DNA of 64,000 nt from an uncultured Caldilineaceae bacterium (GTDB taxonomy: Bacteria; Chloroflexota; Anaerolineae; Caldilineales; Caldilineaceae), in assembly GCA_958295915.1 (NCBI GenBank), contig OY282381.1, forward strand, positions 1,138,722 through 1,202,721, in the 5' to 3' direction. The notes beneath the pieces are model-generated. The model did no database searches, was not told the origin of the DNA, and worked only from the letters and a program-made list of their open reading frames with translations. Both the position numbers and the translations under genes were made by a program. Shown one piece after another: positions 61,955 through 64,000 of the stretch; positions within the stretch are counted from its first letter, which is position 1, and each line of letters begins with the position of its first letter.

Positions 61955-62941
61955 ATGAACCGCGAACTACGCAAGCACTTTCTCTGGTCACTGCTGCTGG
62001 CCCTGTTGGTGTATATGGCGCTGGTCCTCTACGGGGATTGGCGCCAGTTGTCTTTGCTGCTGACCGACTTTCCCTGGGCCTGGCTGCCGGCGATTCTGGG
62101 GCTGACCCTTGTGAACTACGCGGGCCGGCTGCTCAAATGGCACTGGTATCTGCGGCTGATCGGTACGCCCATCGGTTGCGGCCAGAGCGCCCGCATCTTC
62201 GGCATCGGCCTTCTTATGACGATGACGCCGGGAAAAGCAGGCGAATTTCTGAAGGCGTTTATGGTGCGCAATGTCAGCGGCGCGCCCGTATCTGTCACCG
62301 CGCCGGTGGTGCTGGCGGAGCGGATGACCGACGGCCTGGCGATGATCCTGCTGGCCAGTATTGGGCTGCTGGCGTTCAACGACCTGAGGACCCGGCTGGC
62401 CGCGGGCGTAGCGCTGCTGGGGATTCTCGGTGTCATCATTGTGATTCAGATACGGCCTCTGGCTCTGTGGTGTCTGGGGCTGGGGCGTCGCCTGCCCTTG
62501 GCGCGCCGCTTTGCGGACAAACTGGCCGCGTTTTACGAAAGCAGCCACTATATTCTACAACCCAAATACCTGCTGATTTCTGTGCTCATCGGTATCTTCA
62601 GCTGGCTGAGTGAAGGGTTGGCCTTCTATCTGGTGATGCTTGGCTTCGGCGTGGCCGCGGGCGCCGACTCCCTGCTGGCGTCCGTGTTCATTCTCAACAT
62701 CAGCAGCGTCATCGGCGCAGTGGTCGCGACCCCTGGCGGCCTGGGCGGCGTAGAAGGTTCCCTGGCGGCGCTCAGCATGCAGATATTGGATCTGCCCCGC
62801 GCGCCGGCCACGGCCGCGGCGCTGCTCATCCGCTTCGCCGCGCTCTGGTTCGGCGTAGCCATCGGTATCCTCAGCCTGGCCCTGTGGCCCTATCTGCTGA
62901 CGAAACGACAAGCCATTGACGGCGATACCATCGCCGCGTAG
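61955..62941 (+). CDS. Lysylphosphatidylglycerol synthase TM/flippase-like membrane protein
   Basis: A 328-residue integral membrane protein with about seven to eight helices (for example 12-26, 40-58, 127-146, 150-170, 210-232, 243-265, 291-315). LMTMTPGKAGEFLKAFMV and TAPVVLAERMTDGLAMILLA followed by ATPGGLGGVEGSLAALSM are the conserved motifs of the UPF0104/LPG-synthase transmembrane family. There is no C-terminal lysyltransferase domain. Such proteins are thought to flip or supply lipids, or to act in glycosyl transfer. Transcription probably starts at the TATAAT box just upstream. Confidence 0.88.
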   Translation: MNRELRKHFLWSLLLALLVYMALVLYGDWRQLSLLLTDFPWAWLPAILGLTLVNYAGRLLKWHWYLRLIGTPIGCGQSARIFGIGLLMTMTPGKAGEFLKAFMVRNVSGAPVSVTAPVVLAERMTDGLAMILLASIGLLAFNDLRTRLAAGVALLGILGVIIVIQIRPLALWCLGLGRRLPLARRFADKLAAFYESSHYILQPKYLLISVLIGIFSWLSEGLAFYLVMLGFGVAAGADSLLASVFILNISSVIGAVVATPGGLGGVEGSLAALSMQILDLPRAPATAAALLIRFAALWFGVAIGILSLALWPYLLTKRQAIDGDTIAA

Positions 62942-62957
62942 AATTCAATACAGACTC

Positions 62958-63626
62958 ATGTGGAAAGTCGATCTGCACGCACACACAATCTATAGCGGAG
63001 ACTGCCTCACCCGCCCCGAAGACGCTATCGCCCAAGCGCGCAGAATCGGGCTGGATAAATTGGCAATTACCGAACACAATAACCTGGCCGGCGCCTTGAA
63101 AGCTAAAGAGTTGGCCCCGGATCTGATTATTGTCGGTGAGGAGATCAAAACAACCCACGGCGAACTGATCGCCTATTTCGTCCAGGAGGAAGTGCCGCGG
63201 GGTCTGTCCCCCCAGGAGACGATTGGCCGGCTGCGCGAACAGGGCGCGGTGATCGCCATTCCCCATCCCCTGGACTCTTTGCGGCGTTCAGCGATGGGGC
63301 TGGCGAATGCGCTGGAGATCATCGATCAGGTGGACGCGCTGGAAGTGCGCAACGCCCGCTGTGTGCGTCCGCAGGACAATCTTGCCGCCCTGGCCCTGGC
63401 GCAGGAACATGCGTTGCTGAGCACCGCTGGCAGTGATGCCCACATTCCGTTCGAATTAGGACGCTGCTATATGGAGATGCCGGCTTTCGAAGACGACGCC
63501 GAATCGTTCATCGATGCCCTGCAACAGGCCAGGCCTATGGGCAAGGAAAGCCCGTTCTGGCCCCACCTGATGAGCACCTGGGCCAAATGGCGCAAACGCA
63601 TCCGACCGATTGCCTACAGTTTTTAG
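62958..63626 (+). CDS. PHP-domain phosphoesterase
   Basis: A 222-residue protein from ATG 62958 (MWKVDLHAHTIYSGDCL). Metal ligands of the PHP fold are seen in order: DLHAHTIYS, AITEHNN, IPHPLDSL and GSDAHIPFELG. It hydrolyses a phosphate ester with two or three metals; candidates include nucleoside bisphosphate or histidinol phosphate. It begins 16 bases after the flippase-like gene and likely shares its transcript. Confidence 0.87.
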   Translation: MWKVDLHAHTIYSGDCLTRPEDAIAQARRIGLDKLAITEHNNLAGALKAKELAPDLIIVGEEIKTTHGELIAYFVQEEVPRGLSPQETIGRLREQGAVIAIPHPLDSLRRSAMGLANALEIIDQVDALEVRNARCVRPQDNLAALALAQEHALLSTAGSDAHIPFELGRCYMEMPAFEDDAESFIDALQQARPMGKESPFWPHLMSTWAKWRKRIRPIAYSF

Positions 63627-63628
63627 TG

Positions 63629-63672
63629 GTTCGTGTGGATGGGCAACGAACAACTGACCACTAGCCACTGGG
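63629..63672. repeat. GTGGTTCGTG / ACTAGCCACTGG dispersed repeat
   Basis: Partial inverted copies of the ACTAGCCACGAACCACTGACC sequence type also found at 40328 and 61889. It lies between the convergent PHP gene and the last gene, where it may help terminate transcription. Confidence 0.55.
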
Positions 63673-63674
63673 GT

Positions 63675-64000
63675 TCACGCTTTCGGCCTGTGGAAATACT
63701 GCTCCACCTCTGCAAAATCCTCTGGCTGGAGCAAGTCTCGGAAGAAATACCAATTGAGGACGGGTAGCTTGCTATCCAGGAACCCCGCGCGCAATTGCTC
63801 GAGCGCATGGCGTACATTGCGTTGCAAGTGCTCTTTATGGCCGTATATACCCCAGCCCAACGCGGCCAGGCACAACACCTGCGGATCCCGTCGGGTATCC
63901 GGTTGCTGAAGCAGATGCATGGCTACCTGCAGCCCCCGCCGGTCCTCGTCTGAAAGGATCTCTTCAGCTTGATCGTCTTTGATGCCGGCTACATCCGGAC
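63675..64000 (-). CDS. Unidentified protein, C-terminal part (partial)
   Basis: A minus-strand frame enters from the right edge, open to base 64000, and ends at 63675. The visible 107 residues include VAGIKDDQAEEILSDEDRRG, LAALGWGIYGHKEHLQRNVR and LNWYFFRDLLQPEDFAEVEQ. The sequence is helical and Leu/Arg-rich; I recognise no family. The internal ATG at 63920 is not the true start, since the frame stays open upstream with coding-like composition. Confidence 0.6.
   Translation of the reverse strand, partial: PDVAGIKDDQAEEILSDEDRRGLQVAMHLLQQPDTRRDPQVLCLAALGWGIYGHKEHLQRNVRHALEQLRAGFLDSKLPVLNWYFFRDLLQPEDFAEVEQYFHRPKA

Overview
The window reads like chromosomal DNA of a Chloroflexota bacterium (Anaerolineae/Caldilineae-like). 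This is inferred from high GC, the mix of sugar-acid catabolism, several phytanoyl-CoA-dioxygenase-like proteins, a menaquinone operon with a PrmC that has NLPY instead of NPPY, and many short palindromic repeats. No rRNA or tRNA was recognised, so the placement is not proven.

Layout. (1) 0-0.9 kb: end of an unknown gene and a DUF2085 membrane protein. (2) 0.9-11.5 kb: a minus-strand defence island. It holds a type III-like mod/res pair with an mntA-hepT toxin-antitoxin pair set between the two genes, a single-chain DarT-macrodomain fusion, a type II R-M pair (PD-(D/E)xK endonuclease plus Dam-family methylase), and between them fragments of hicA, hicB, hepT, res, dam and another methylase. 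(3) 11.6-34.5 kb: carbohydrate and redox genes (NUDIX, 2-hydroxyacid dehydrogenase, Gfo/Idh/MocA oxidoreductase, two zinc alcohol dehydrogenases, two enolase-superfamily enzymes, a GH2 glycosidase, SDRs, a HisN-type phosphatase, a luciferase-like monooxygenase, a lactonase, a cupin, an aldo/keto reductase). RecQ lies here with its HTH tail cut off by one in-frame TGA. A low-GC insertion at 26.6-28.0 kb carries a frameshifted DUF262 gene and a small HEPN-like gene. (4) 34.9-38.2 kb: larB-larE-larC, the nickel-pincer cofactor pathway, apparently leading a minus-strand operon that continues into NUDIX, AKR, methyltransferase and a lectin-like protein. (5) 38.6-47.8 kb: ABC-class ATPase, DinB-like protein, histidine phosphatase, membrane protein, then a phosphoribosyltransferase-prfA-prmC-HAD cluster and a PhyH protein. 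(6) 48.4-54.9 kb: tetR-menF-menD-menB-menE, tightly packed, with a perfect palindrome before tetR. (7) 55-61 kb: accessory cargo separating menH from the other men genes: a frameshifted brnT, a BrnA-like N-terminus fused to three 78-residue repeats, a PhyH protein, a Uma2 gene with an in-frame TAG, and a one-polypeptide type IIG/ISP-like R-M enzyme. (8) 61-64 kb: menH, a flippase-like membrane protein, a PHP phosphoesterase and a partial unknown gene.

Two themes recur. Defence and toxin-antitoxin genes are numerous and several are broken or chimeric. Small dispersed repeats sit not only between genes but also inside or at the ends of genes, where they supply codons or stop codons.
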